Counted from the first letter of the stretch, positions 41,583 to 50,720 are shown. The stretch is DNA of 64,000 nt from Polyangiaceae bacterium (GCA_019637295.1 JAHBVX010000011.1:81735-145734); one strand, 5' to 3'. The notes: generated by a model not told the origin, from the letters alone. Made by a program: numbers and translations.

Positions 41583-42101
41583 ATGAAGCTCTCCGCCATC
41601 CCGGCGCTGCTGCGCGACGTCAACGGCGCCAACGTCAACGTGATCCGAACCGCCTGGGACGTGCTCGCGGCGGTGCCCGGCGGCTCACGCATCTTCTCGC
41701 GCATGGTCGGCCGCGCCGCTCCCTACACCGCGACCATCGGCGCGACCGTGCGCTCGCTCGGGCTCGGTCACGCGCAGGTCGAGCTGCGGGACCGCCGGGG
41801 GCTGCGCAATCACCTGCGCAGCGTGCACGCCGTCGCCTTGGCCAACCTGGTGGAGCTGGCCGGCAACATCGCGCTCGCCTATTCGCTGCCCGACGACGCA
41901 CGCTTCATCGTCAAGCGCATGACCATCGACTACCTCAAGAAGGCGCGCGGTACGCTGCGCGCCGAGTCACGCTGCCCCGTCCCGGCGGACAGCGAGCGGT
42001 GCGAGCTCGAGGTCACGGTGGACGTCTTCGACCGCGCCGGCGAGGTCGTGGCAACGGGGATCTTGCTCAGCGTAGTGGGGCCGAAGACCCGCCCGCGCTG
42101 A
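41583..42101 (+). CDS. DUF4442 hotdog-fold protein (thioesterase-like)
   Basis: 172 residues from the ATG at 41583. Single hotdog domain: RDRRGLRNHLRSVHAVALAN matches the 'N..gt.H..Al..l.E' segment of this fold, followed by LAYSLPDDARFIVKRMTIDYLKKARGTL, given here as the central strands. DUF4442 proteins are related to PaaI-type thioesterases. No obvious catalytic Asp/Glu can be assigned. It ends 18 bp from the convergent lipoprotein stop. Confidence 0.82.
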   Translation: MKLSAIPALLRDVNGANVNVIRTAWDVLAAVPGGSRIFSRMVGRAAPYTATIGATVRSLGLGHAQVELRDRRGLRNHLRSVHAVALANLVELAGNIALAYSLPDDARFIVKRMTIDYLKKARGTLRAESRCPVPADSERCELEVTVDVFDRAGEVVATGILLSVVGPKTRPR

Positions 42102-42119
42102 GTGAGCGGCCCGTTGGAC

Positions 42120-42602
42120 CTAGGGCTCTAGGCGGGCCCGTTCGTGCGCGCCGATCACGGCGTGGACCGTGACGACCCCCGCACCAAACACCCGGCGGAC
42201 GCTCTCGGGCGCGACACGGTCCGGCGCGGGAGACAGCAGAAACAAGAAGGTGTCACCTTCGCGACACGCGAGCTCCGCGAGCGCGGTCGACCCGGCGGGC
42301 GCGAACAGCGGAAGCTCGCCTCCCGGACGGCTCCCGAGGGCGGCCGGGTCGCCGCGCAGAAACTCGTCCGGCGCTACGATCACGTAATCCTGGATCCCCT
42401 CGCTGCCCTGCAGCGTTCCGGTGAAGCGCACTCGAGCGCTGAGCACGTGGCTGGCCAGCCGTGCGGCGGGCTCGAGCGCCGCGCTCGGTGTCGCGCGCAG
42501 CGCCCGGGCCGCGCCCCCCGCGCAGTCCGCCGGGTGACGCGTGTCTTCGCGCCGCGGCGTGCACGCCGCCGCCAACAGGCAGAGCAGGAGCGAGTACTTC
42601 AT
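42120..42602 (-). CDS. Lipoprotein, paralogue of 34864-35430
   Basis: 160 residues. Signal peptide MKYSLLLCLLAAAC with lipobox AAAC, then TPRREDTRHPADCAGG. It shares the Cys, RVRFTGT, FLRGDP and LACREGD segments with the other copy. The ATG overlaps the stop of livH (ATGA), so it is read through from the livM-livH transcript. That is odd for a surface lipoprotein and may mean it works with the transporter. Function is unknown. Confidence 0.8.
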   Translation of the reverse strand: MKYSLLLCLLAAACTPRREDTRHPADCAGGAARALRATPSAALEPAARLASHVLSARVRFTGTLQGSEGIQDYVIVAPDEFLRGDPAALGSRPGGELPLFAPAGSTALAELACREGDTFLFLLSPAPDRVAPESVRRVFGAGVVTVHAVIGAHERARLEP

Positions 42603-43480
42603 ACCTTCTTCTGCCGATGGCTGCCGAGCAGCCCCTCGGGTCGCAGCACCAGCACCACGACGATGATCATGAACGCGATGGTCGCCTGAAACTCCGTCGA
42701 GACGTAGGCGCCTGCCAGCGCTTCGGTCATGCCCAGCAGCCACCCGCCGATGATGGCGCCGGCGACCGAGCTCATGCCACCGAGCACGGCGGCGGCGAAG
42801 GCCTTGAGCAACGGGGAGAACATCATCGCCGGGTCGAGGAGCAGCTTCGGCACCACCAACAGGCCCGCCATCGCGCCCAGCAGCGTCGCGATGCCCCAGG
42901 TGAGCGCGTGCACCCGCGCCACGCGGACACCCATCAGCTCTGCGGCCAGCTCGTTCTGCTGCACGGCGCGTAGCGCGATCCCCGCGCGCGTGAAGCGGAA
43001 GAACACGGCCAGGAGCACGGCGGTCGCCACGGCCGCGCCGATGATCCAGGCGTCGTGCACGCCGAGTCGGACGTCCGCGCCGAGGGCGATGCTGCGGGGC
43101 TCCGCGAAGAAGTGGTGGAACTCCTTGACGTCCGTGCCCCAGATCACGCCGGCGGCGCCCTCGACCACCATCAGGCAGCCGATGGTGACCATGACCACCG
43201 CGTGCGGGCCGCCCTGTCGGGCGCGGTAGAGCAGGCCTCGGTAGGCCAGCGCGCCCAGGAGGAACGCGGAGACGAGCGCGCTCGCCATAGCCAGCGGAAG
43301 GCTGAGGCCGAGGCGCGTGGCCAGGTGGTAGGCGACGAAGGTGGAGAGCATGGCGAACGAGCCGTGGGCGAAGTTCAAGACCTCGCTGCTCTTGTAGATC
43401 AGCACGATGCCCACCGCGAGCAGCGCGTACAGGCTTCCCGCGCTCAGGCCGTTGATCAGATCTTGTAGCAGGCGTGTCAC
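42599..43480 (-). CDS. livH: Branched-chain amino-acid-type ABC permease LivH
   Basis: 293 residues from a GTG. It has about eight membrane helices, with the family motifs GLSAGSLYALLAVGIVLIYK at the start and AVLGGMSSVAGAIIGGWLLG near the end. Partner of LivM in high-affinity import of Leu/Ile/Val or related compounds. It starts 10 nt after the livM stop. The binding protein and ATPases are 14-17 kb away in this window. Confidence 0.93.
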   Translation of the reverse strand: MTRLLQDLINGLSAGSLYALLAVGIVLIYKSSEVLNFAHGSFAMLSTFVAYHLATRLGLSLPLAMASALVSAFLLGALAYRGLLYRARQGGPHAVVMVTIGCLMVVEGAAGVIWGTDVKEFHHFFAEPRSIALGADVRLGVHDAWIIGAAVATAVLLAVFFRFTRAGIALRAVQQNELAAELMGVRVARVHALTWGIATLLGAMAGLLVVPKLLLDPAMMFSPLLKAFAAAVLGGMSSVAGAIIGGWLLGMTEALAGAYVSTEFQATIAFMIIVVVLVLRPEGLLGSHRQKKV

Positions 43481-43490
43481 GAGTGGACCC

Positions 43491-44477
43491 TCAGAACGGC
43501 CAGGCCTTGAAGTAGTACTTGATGCGCAGCCAGCGGCCTCGCATGCCCATGGGCTCGAACAGCAGCACGGCGATCAGGATGACGCCCACGATCAACACCT
43601 GGAAGTCTCGGAATCCCGCCAGGGCGTGGGGCAGCAGCACCAAGAGCGCCGCGCCGAGCACGGAGCCGAGCACGGAGCCGAGGCCCCCGACGACGACCAT
43701 GACCAAGAGCTCTATGGACATGATCAGCGTGAAATTGCTGGGGTTGATGCGATCGAACAGGTGCGCATACAGCGCGCCGGCCAGCCCCGTGATGAACGCG
43801 CTCAGCGCGAACGCGAGGGTCTTGGTGCGCACCAGGTTCACCCCCATCGCTTGCGCGGCGATGTCGTTGTCGCGCACGGCCACGAAGCTGCGACCCACGC
43901 GGCTTCGCGCCAGGTTGTAGACGCCCAGGATGGTGAGCACGGCCACGGCCGAGCAGAGCAGGAAGTAGTGGCGAACGTCGTTCAGGGGCAACCCGAAGAG
44001 CTCCGGCGCCGGCACCCCCAGTCCCATACGACCGCCCGTCACCGAATCCCAGCGGCCCAGCACCTGATCGATCGCGACCTGGAAGCCGAGGGTCGCGATC
44101 GCCAGGTACGGTCCCTCGAGGCGTAGTGCGGGGATGCCAATCAGGAATCCGCACACGCCGGCCACCGCTGCCCCGCACAAGACCCCGACCAGCAGCGGCG
44201 CGCCTTGGGTGTAGAGGATCACGTGCACGTAGGCGCCGATGGCCAGGAACGCGGCGTGCCCGAGGGAGATCTGACCCGTATAACCCACGAGCAGGTTCAG
44301 CCCGAGCGCCGCCACCACCATCAGCGCCAGGTTCGCTCCGATGAACACGGCGAAGGTCGAGCCCCAGAACGCCCACGACAACAGGCACGCGATGGCGGCG
44401 AGCGCGGCGGCGCGCGACTTGGGTCCCTCCAGCAGGGACAAATCCTCGCGATGGTCCCGCTTCAGATCCCGCGTCAC
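43491..44477 (-). CDS. livM: Branched-chain amino-acid-type ABC permease LivM
   Basis: 328 residues from a GTG at 44477, with TATACT 8 nt upstream. It has about nine helices. Family motifs: LNLLVGYTGQISLGHAAFLA, then VAVRDNDIAAQAMGVNL (the ATPase-contact EAA-like loop) and VVVGGLGSVLGSVLGAALL. The frame extends to 44612, but the upstream part is not LivM-like and would cross the acyl-CoA synthetase promoter. Confidence 0.93.
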   Translation of the reverse strand: MTRDLKRDHREDLSLLEGPKSRAAALAAIACLLSWAFWGSTFAVFIGANLALMVVAALGLNLLVGYTGQISLGHAAFLAIGAYVHVILYTQGAPLLVGVLCGAAVAGVCGFLIGIPALRLEGPYLAIATLGFQVAIDQVLGRWDSVTGGRMGLGVPAPELFGLPLNDVRHYFLLCSAVAVLTILGVYNLARSRVGRSFVAVRDNDIAAQAMGVNLVRTKTLAFALSAFITGLAGALYAHLFDRINPSNFTLIMSIELLVMVVVGGLGSVLGSVLGAALLVLLPHALAGFRDFQVLIVGVILIAVLLFEPMGMRGRWLRIKYYFKAWPF

Positions 44478-44491
44478 GGCGGCGGAGTATA
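44478..44491 (-). promoter_or_regulatory. Leaderless-type -10 box for livM
   Basis: TATACT (44491 to 44486, minus strand) ends 8 nt before the GTG at 44477. It mirrors the box of the gene on the other strand. Confidence 0.5.
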
Positions 44492-44532
44492 CGTGAGAGC
44501 GGACGGTGTGCGGGCGGGAAGCGATCCGTGGG

Positions 44533-44547
44533 TATACTGCCTGGGCG
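44533..44547 (+). promoter_or_regulatory. Leaderless-type -10 box for acyl-CoA synthetase
   Basis: TATACT (44533-44538) ends 9 nt before the ATG at 44548. The two divergent TATACT boxes are only 41 bp apart, so one regulator could control both. Confidence 0.5.
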
Positions 44548-46422
44548 ATGATGCTCACCCCGAAGCAGGGAGCGCCGGCAGAATCCCCAGCACAGCCCCC
44601 GGGGCTGCCCATCGCTGCGCTCTTCTTCGAGCGCGCCCGGCGCCACGGCAGCCGCGTCGCCCTGCGTAGAAAGCGCCTTGGGCTGTGGGAAGAGCTGTCC
44701 TGGTCGGACTACGCCGAGGGGGTGCGGACGGTCGCCGCGGCCCTGATCGAGCTCGGGCTGCGGCCGGGCGAAGCCGTGGGGCTCATCAGCGAGAACCGAG
44801 TGGAGTGGCTGATGACGGATCTCGGAGTGCTCGCCGCGGGGGGCGTCACCTGCGCGCTCTACACCACGAGCGCCGTCGAGCAGGTGGCGTACATCGTCGG
44901 CCACGCGGAGCTGAGCCTGCTCGTGGTCGAGAACGAGGAGCAACTCGACAAGGTGCTCGAGCTTCGAGGCTCGCACCCGCTCGCTCGCGTGGTGGTGATC
45001 GACCCCAAGGGGCTCTCGCGCTTCCAGGACGACGGAGTGATGACCTGGGATGCCTTCATGCAGCTGGGCGCGGACGCGCTCGAGCGGACCGAGGCCGAAC
45101 GTGAACGACGACTCGCCGCGGTGACGCCCGACGACCTGGCCATCCTGGTGTACACCTCCGGAACCACCGGGCCGCCGAAGGGAGTGATGCTGAGTCACAG
45201 GAACCTGGCCTGGAGCAGCCGCGCCATCCACGCGCTCCTGCAGCCGCGCCCCGAAGACGAGCTGCTCAGCTTCCTTCCGTTGTGTCACATCGCGGAGCGC
45301 ACCATCACGGTGATGAACCAAGTGGTGAACGGCTCGGTCGTCAGCTTCGCCGAGAGCCTCGACACGGTGACACAGAACCTCGCCGAGGTGCGCCCGCACG
45401 TCTTCTTCGCCGTCCCGCGCATCTGGGAGAAGCTCTACAACGGTGTCGAGCTTCGGATGCGCGACGCGAGCGTCGCCAAGCGGCTGGCGTACGCGTGGGC
45501 GGTAGGGGTTGGGCGTGCCGTCAATCGCTGCCGTCAGGCCGCTCTAGCGGAAGGTCGCGACCCGGACGCGGCCGTGCCGCCGGCTCTACGCGCGCGCTAC
45601 CTGCTCGCGGACCGCGCCGTGCTCCTTCCGCTGCGGGAGAAGCTCGGCTTCGATCGGCTGCGCTTCGCCATCTCGGGTGCCGCCCCCATCTCTCCGGACG
45701 TGATCGACTACTTTCAGTCCATCGGCGTGCCGCTGGTCGAGGGCTACGGCCAGACCGAGAGCTCGGCGCTGATCACGGTCAATCCTGCCGGCCACTCGCC
45801 CCTCGGAACCGTGGGGCTGCCGGTGGGGGAGCTCGAGCTGCGCATCGCCGATGACGGGGAGATCCTGGCGCGCAGCCCCGGCGTGATGCTCGGCTACTAC
45901 AAAGAGCCCGAGGCTACCCGGGCGACCATCGACTCCGAGGGCTGGCTCCACACGGGGGACGTCGGCGAGCTCGACGCCAGCGGGAGGGTGCGCATCACGG
46001 ATCGCAAGAAGGATCTCATCATCACCTCCGGCGGCAAGAACATCGCACCACAGCTGATCGAGAGCAAGCTGCGCACCAGCCCGTTCATCCACGACGCGGT
46101 GGTGATCGGTGAGCGACGCAAGTTCGTCACCGCGTTGATCATCTTGGACGAGGACAACCTGGTGGACTGGGCGCAGAAGAATCGGGTTCAGTTCGGCGCC
46201 TACGCGGAGCTGGCCAAGAGCCCGGAGGTGGGCGAGCTGATCCAGACCGAGGTCAACGCCGTGAACGAGACCCTGACCCACGTCGAGGCGGTCAAGCGCT
46301 TCCGAATCCTGCAGCGGCGCCTGGATCGCGACGAAGGCGAGCTCACCCCCACGCTCAAGGTTCGTCGCAAGATCATCGAGGACAAATATCGAGCGTTGAT
46401 CGACGAGATGTACCAGGGTTGA
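44548..46422 (+). CDS. Long-chain acyl-CoA synthetase (AMP-forming)
   Basis: 624 residues. AMP-binding core: YTSGTTGPPKGVMLSH near 210; FAISGAAPISPDVIDYF, GYGQTESSALITV and LHTGDVGELDASGRVRITDRKKD, the last including the hinge and the catalytic Lys region. Its length and RFAISGAAP segment fit the FadD15/FAA1-type long-chain ligases. It activates fatty acids to acyl-CoA through acyl-AMP. Start: ATG at 44548. Divergent from livMH; whether that reflects joint control is open. Confidence 0.93.
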   Translation: MMLTPKQGAPAESPAQPPGLPIAALFFERARRHGSRVALRRKRLGLWEELSWSDYAEGVRTVAAALIELGLRPGEAVGLISENRVEWLMTDLGVLAAGGVTCALYTTSAVEQVAYIVGHAELSLLVVENEEQLDKVLELRGSHPLARVVVIDPKGLSRFQDDGVMTWDAFMQLGADALERTEAERERRLAAVTPDDLAILVYTSGTTGPPKGVMLSHRNLAWSSRAIHALLQPRPEDELLSFLPLCHIAERTITVMNQVVNGSVVSFAESLDTVTQNLAEVRPHVFFAVPRIWEKLYNGVELRMRDASVAKRLAYAWAVGVGRAVNRCRQAALAEGRDPDAAVPPALRARYLLADRAVLLPLREKLGFDRLRFAISGAAPISPDVIDYFQSIGVPLVEGYGQTESSALITVNPAGHSPLGTVGLPVGELELRIADDGEILARSPGVMLGYYKEPEATRATIDSEGWLHTGDVGELDASGRVRITDRKKDLIITSGGKNIAPQLIESKLRTSPFIHDAVVIGERRKFVTALIILDEDNLVDWAQKNRVQFGAYAELAKSPEVGELIQTEVNAVNETLTHVEAVKRFRILQRRLDRDEGELTPTLKVRRKIIEDKYRALIDEMYQG

Positions 46423-46429
46423 AGCCGCG

Positions 46430-46488
46430 GCTCTGCCTCCCCGCTCGACTCGTACGCGTCGCGCCGTTCCCGCGCCGGCCCGACAAGG
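46430..46488 (+). repeat. Dispersed intergenic repeat, copy B
   Basis: Counterpart of 10205-10256, starting GCTCTGC and ending CGACAAGG, with a few bases inserted before the shared core. It begins 8 bp after the acyl-CoA synthetase stop, between convergent genes. Confidence 0.6.
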
Positions 46489-46554
46489 AGAGCGGACCCC
46501 ACGAGCTCGACGGGCGCGGCAGCAGTCGGTGCGCAGAGGCGAGCCAGCACAGCC

Positions 46555-47694
46555 TCAGTGACCGGTGAGCGCGAAGATGACCTCCAGCAGGATCATCAGC
46601 GCGATCAGCACCTCCAAGCTCACGCTGCGCACCATCGAGACCTCGTCCTTGAGCGCCGTGTAGAATTCCTGGAGCAAGCGGTGCTTGTGCGCGACGCGAT
46701 GCTTGAGGTCCGGCAGCGCGAACCGCTCGTTGGCCTTGGTGTAGATCCGAGCCAGATAGGCGTCCGAGACGATCTTGAGCGCGCTGTCCACGCGCTCGGT
46801 GAAGGCTGCCAGCTCCAAGCGGCGCCGCGAGAGCCGCCGGACGGTGGAGCTGAAGGGGCTGTAGAGCGCGACCCGCAGCGCCGACCGATCCAGGTCCCGG
46901 TGGGCGGCGCTCAGCTCACGGTCGAGTTGGGCGTCGTAGTTCACCAGCTGCGCCAGTTGCGCGCGCGCCAGCTCGATGACTTCGGGGACGTCGCGCTCTC
47001 CGCCGGGCTCCAGCACCAGCGCGCACGCGGAGCCGATCACCACCAAATCGTCGGCGCGATACGCGTCGGTCGTGCGCAGCAGGTCCTGCCGCTGTTGCTC
47101 GCTGGCGAGTCCGCCATCGCGCTCGCAGGCGACCAGCTTCGGCAGCTCGGCCCACTCGAGCAGCACGGAGGGTGGCAGAGCGGGCTCCAGCTGCTCGATG
47201 AACACGACCACATAGCTCTGAACGGCAGCGGGCGGGTGCCGTCCGCTGAGCGCCGGCCCGATCTTCTGAGTGATGCCTTCGTACTCCGCCTCCGCCAAGG
47301 TCGAGAGCGCCACGGACTCTTGCAGCGCATCGGCCAGCTCGGCGACGTCACTCAGGGTCGTCAGCTCCGGGATGGGTAGCTCGAAGGTGACGGAGATCGT
47401 GCCGTAGTCGAACAGGCGAGCCGACGCGCTGCACAGCACCTCGGCACCGGCGACATCGAGCCGGCGTGGGCCCAGCTCGACGCACAGGGGCAGCGCCGAC
47501 TCCTGCAGGGCTCCGAGCTCGCGACGCGGAGGGCGCCGGAACTCGACGCTCGCCCGGCCTCGCTCCGCGGAGAGCAAGAGCGCTCTGGCGTCCTCGAGCG
47601 ACACGCTGTCGGATGCGTCGAAGGTCCTGTAGGCGAGCAGGCTGCCGCGTGCGACCGTCGGCGCGCTAGCGTTGGCTTGGGACTGTGACGCCAT
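46555..47694 (-). CDS. RMND1/DUF155-like membrane protein
   Basis: 379 residues. N-terminal part mixed alpha/beta with ARLFDYGTISVTFELP; then a long helical region with RRLSRRRLELAAFTERVDSAL. The final helix SLEVLIALMILLEVIFAL is a C-terminal membrane anchor preceded by KHRLLQEFYTALKDEVSMVRS. This order matches DUF155/RMD1-RMND1 proteins. The assignment is by layout and short motifs only. A GTG start at 47718 is also possible. Confidence 0.65.
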   Translation of the reverse strand: MASQSQANASAPTVARGSLLAYRTFDASDSVSLEDARALLLSAERGRASVEFRRPPRRELGALQESALPLCVELGPRRLDVAGAEVLCSASARLFDYGTISVTFELPIPELTTLSDVAELADALQESVALSTLAEAEYEGITQKIGPALSGRHPPAAVQSYVVVFIEQLEPALPPSVLLEWAELPKLVACERDGGLASEQQRQDLLRTTDAYRADDLVVIGSACALVLEPGGERDVPEVIELARAQLAQLVNYDAQLDRELSAAHRDLDRSALRVALYSPFSSTVRRLSRRRLELAAFTERVDSALKIVSDAYLARIYTKANERFALPDLKHRVAHKHRLLQEFYTALKDEVSMVRSVSLEVLIALMILLEVIFALTGH

Positions 47695-47748
47695 GCGTTT
47701 GGCGGGCGAGCCTATCACTACCCTGTCTCGGCTGGCGATGGCGCCCGC

Positions 47749-49299
47749 TCACGGGGTCAGGGCCAGGGTCGCACTCCAGGTCCGGAGCGCGCGCTCGGTT
47801 GCGAAGGGGCCGAGCTGTGAGGCGCGCTCGCTCCGCGCGTGACCGACGCCGAGCCGCACGGGCAGCAGCGGCAGTGCGACGCCGAGGCTCGCGTCCAGCT
47901 CGAACACTCGCTCACTGCCGGAGGGATCGTGCGTGATTTCCTCCTGCACGCGATCGAGACCCTCGTGCGAGCGATAGCTGCCCAGCGCCGCCGTGGCGCG
48001 CGCGTCGAGCGGGGGCAGGCTCAGCTCGGCGCCCAGCCGCGCGGAGGCGCCCCAGCCGTAGGCGTAGCCGTGCTTGCGCAAGATCGACTTGGGTCGGTCT
48101 CCGGGGCGGAGGTTCGCGTCCGCCCACCGCCCGTACGCCAGCGCGTTGATGCCGGCGAAGTCCCCGCTGAGGCGACCCGTGAGCGAGACCTCGGCCGGCC
48201 CGGCGCGAAACGTCGCGTCGATGCCGGGGCCGGGCAAGTGAACGATGCCCAGGCGATCGTTGTGGCCGTCGAGCACGCGGAAGCGGTAGCGGTACCCCAT
48301 GGCCAACCCGAAGGTGGCCGCGGCCCCGTCGCCGCTCAGGTCCAGCGACTGGGTGTGGAGTCCGAGCAGGAGCAGATCCGAGAGCAGATCGACCTCGCGC
48401 CCCCGGGGCCCCGCGCCGGCGAACAAGGACAGGCGAGCGACGTCCGCTTCGTGGAAGAAGAAGTCGAAGCGCCCCGGTCGGCCCTCGCCGGGCAGCGTGG
48501 ACAGCCGTCCGCCGAGGGTCACGCCCTGCAGCGTCGCGCTGCGGTCGTCCCACGCGTGTCGGCGCAGCTCGTAGCCGACGGCGAGGCGCTTGCCGATGGC
48601 GGTGGCGAGCCCGCGCTCGTCGTAGGGACCGGGTACGACCTCCGACTCGCCGTAGGCGCGGCGCTTGACCCAGACCGGGAAGCCGATGGTCGCGGCCACG
48701 GCTCGCTGCCTGCCGCTCGCCCCCGGCGGCAGTCCGCTAGCGTAGTGCCACAGCTTGGCGGCGAACTCGCCGATCACCATGCCGGCGCCTTGAGTGACGA
48801 CCAGGTCGTTCACGCTGACCTTCTCGCGGAACTCCAGCAGGAACTCCCACGCGAAGGAGGTGCCGAAGGCGTACGCCGCCGAGACCCCAACGCCGTGCCC
48901 ATTGGCCCGCGGCAGCCCGTAGAATGCCGCTCCGTTCAGCGCGTGGCCCAGGAAGTTGATCGGGAAGTGGTTGTTGTCGTAGCGCCAGGCCTCGAGGGTG
49001 AAGCGCTGCTCCCAGCTCGGGAAGTCCCAGTCTGCGACGTTGCGGTTCTTGTCCAGCCAGTACCAGACCGTGCCCGCGCCGAGGAAGGACAGCTCTTCAG
49101 CAACGGTCAGCAGGTGGCCGGGTCGTCGGCCCTCGAGGTGTCGCAGGTAGCCGTGACCCGGTTCCCGCACCCGCCCGTCGTGATCCAGGAAGGCGCCGAG
49201 GGGAGCCTGCTCGAGTCGCTCCTCGGCTGCCGTTGTCGCTTGCGCCCACAGGTGCAGGGCCGAGGCGAAGGCGGTCACCTGGCGCCACCTCGAGATCAT
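47749..49299 (-). CDS. DUF3943 family outer-membrane-like protein
   Basis: 516 residues. The ATG overlaps the kpsS stop (TGATG). DUF3943 signature: YDNNHFPINFLGHALNGAAFYGLPRANG (the family's 'NNH..HP..G..YY..AR..G'), read here as two adjoining motifs, and SFAWEFLLEFREKVSVNDLV ('WE...E......DL..T'). The second half is amphipathic beta strands with Arg/Asp turns, consistent with an outer-membrane barrel. The N-terminal stretch is a likely signal peptide. Its position beside kpsS suggests a capsule or surface-polysaccharide role; this is inference. Confidence 0.8.
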   Translation of the reverse strand: MISRWRQVTAFASALHLWAQATTAAEERLEQAPLGAFLDHDGRVREPGHGYLRHLEGRRPGHLLTVAEELSFLGAGTVWYWLDKNRNVADWDFPSWEQRFTLEAWRYDNNHFPINFLGHALNGAAFYGLPRANGHGVGVSAAYAFGTSFAWEFLLEFREKVSVNDLVVTQGAGMVIGEFAAKLWHYASGLPPGASGRQRAVAATIGFPVWVKRRAYGESEVVPGPYDERGLATAIGKRLAVGYELRRHAWDDRSATLQGVTLGGRLSTLPGEGRPGRFDFFFHEADVARLSLFAGAGPRGREVDLLSDLLLLGLHTQSLDLSGDGAAATFGLAMGYRYRFRVLDGHNDRLGIVHLPGPGIDATFRAGPAEVSLTGRLSGDFAGINALAYGRWADANLRPGDRPKSILRKHGYAYGWGASARLGAELSLPPLDARATAALGSYRSHEGLDRVQEEITHDPSGSERVFELDASLGVALPLLPVRLGVGHARSERASQLGPFATERALRTWSATLALTP

Positions 49300-50549
49300 C
49301 AAGGCCACAGCTCGGTCCACACACTGCCGTTGATCTGGTTGTTGGTGAGCAGCCAGTAGCGAAAGCGCAGGTACAGCTCGCCGTCGACGGCGCCGGGTGA
49401 CGTCCAGAACTGGTCCAGAGGTCCTTGGTGCGTCAGTCCGCTCATGTCGTACACCGCTCGGCCCAGACACTTGACCGGGGTCTGATGGAACAGGGAAGAC
49501 AGACCCACGGTGCTGTTGATCACCACGGTGCCGCGTGCCCGCGCCAGCGCGGTGGGCAAGTGAATCACGTCCACGTGGCGCAGACGCTCTCCGAGCCGGT
49601 GAGCCGCTGACAGCTCCGTGAGCAGCGCGCGGTAGTCTCGATAGGGTCGATCCAGGGGATGATCCTTCACCACCAGCACGCAGTCTTGCGGCGCGTGGCG
49701 AGCAAAGGACTCGACGACGGTGGCGATGAAGTCGCGCACGTCCGGGAAATCCGAGTCTCGGACGGCGGCGTCCAGGTGAACCTGCAGCGGCACCAAGAAG
49801 AAGGGTGGGAAATCGGCCGAGGCCAGGCGCCGATCGAGCTCGTGATCCCGGACCCCGTGCCAGACTCGGCGCGCGCCGCCTCGCACCCAGCGAGCCGCCT
49901 GCCGGAGCGGGCGGATGTCTCGATGGTGGCGATAGTGCGGATAGCGCGCGCGACCGAGGGCGTGGGCGCAGGCGTAGAGCGTGGCGTACAGGGCTGCGGG
50001 CGCGAGCGTGTTGCCCACGGGTCTCGGGGGAGGCAGCTCGGTGGGAACGAGGGAGCGATAGAAGTCCGGGTCCTTGGGGATCCCGGAGCGCCCGCCCACG
50101 CCACCCTCTTCGACGGTCACGAAGTCGGGCCTGAGGTAGCCCTCCTCGAGCACGAACGCCCGGAGCCCGAGCGCACGGCTGCGCAGGATGGCCAGCTCGT
50201 GCAGCGGGCGCGTGTCGCCGAACACGACGATGGCGTCGATGGCGTGCTCGCGGACGACCCGGTCGAAGAACGCTGGCCACGCGTCGAAGGGGTCGCGGAA
50301 GCGAATCACCCCCGGCCCCGAGAAGAACAGGTCGTCCGCCGCGTTGAAGTTGACCTTGGTCAGCCGCGCGCCCCGCTGCTCGAGGAATCGAGCGAGGCGA
50401 CGGAAGCACGGGCCGGCGGGCCCCTGGAGCAGCAGGACCCGCTGGCCGCTCAGCGCGTCGAGTGGCGATGGCGAGGCGCGGGAAGCAGCCGGCGGGTCGC
50501 GCCGTCCAGCGCTGGCCTGGCGGCCCCCATTCAGCCTGGATCCCGACAT
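49299..50549 (-). CDS. kpsS: Capsule polysaccharide export/synthesis protein KpsS-like
   Basis: 416 residues from the ATG at 50549. It matches the Capsule_synth family: GQRVLLLQGPAGPCFRRLAR, VFGDTRPLHELAILRS, VLEEGYLRPDFVTVEEGG and the C-terminal HPLDRPYRDY, GTVVINSTVGLSSLFHQTPV and GRAVYDMSGLT. KpsS adds Kdo to the lipid anchor on which group 2 capsules are built. Its partners kpsF, kdsA, kdsB and kpsC lie on the other strand across an intergenic region and two small genes. It is divergent from the TPR/barrel gene at 50721. Confidence 0.9.
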   Translation of the reverse strand: MSGSRLNGGRQASAGRRDPPAASRASPSPLDALSGQRVLLLQGPAGPCFRRLARFLEQRGARLTKVNFNAADDLFFSGPGVIRFRDPFDAWPAFFDRVVREHAIDAIVVFGDTRPLHELAILRSRALGLRAFVLEEGYLRPDFVTVEEGGVGGRSGIPKDPDFYRSLVPTELPPPRPVGNTLAPAALYATLYACAHALGRARYPHYRHHRDIRPLRQAARWVRGGARRVWHGVRDHELDRRLASADFPPFFLVPLQVHLDAAVRDSDFPDVRDFIATVVESFARHAPQDCVLVVKDHPLDRPYRDYRALLTELSAAHRLGERLRHVDVIHLPTALARARGTVVINSTVGLSSLFHQTPVKCLGRAVYDMSGLTHQGPLDQFWTSPGAVDGELYLRFRYWLLTNNQINGSVWTELWP

Positions 50550-50720
50550 GGTTAGCCGAAGTCGCGCCCCGCGAGGACCGAGCAACGTGGCCCGGGCACG
50601 ACTGGCGGCGGAGATATCAGTTTTTGCACGCGCCGAACACCGGTTTGCCGATTTTGGGGCTCGGCAGCGCGATTGTCATAAAGTACGGTCCAACTACTCG
50701 ATGGTCGAGAGGAGGACGAC

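Noticed and set aside
43477-45399. 640-codon open frame on the minus strand across livM and the acyl-CoA synthetase
   Set aside because: Shadow of two well-supported genes; the translation has no domain-like segment.
49300-50409. Open frame extending the DUF3943 gene upstream
   Set aside because: It runs in another phase through kpsS, which has clear family motifs. The ATG at 49299, coupled to the kpsS stop, is the better start.
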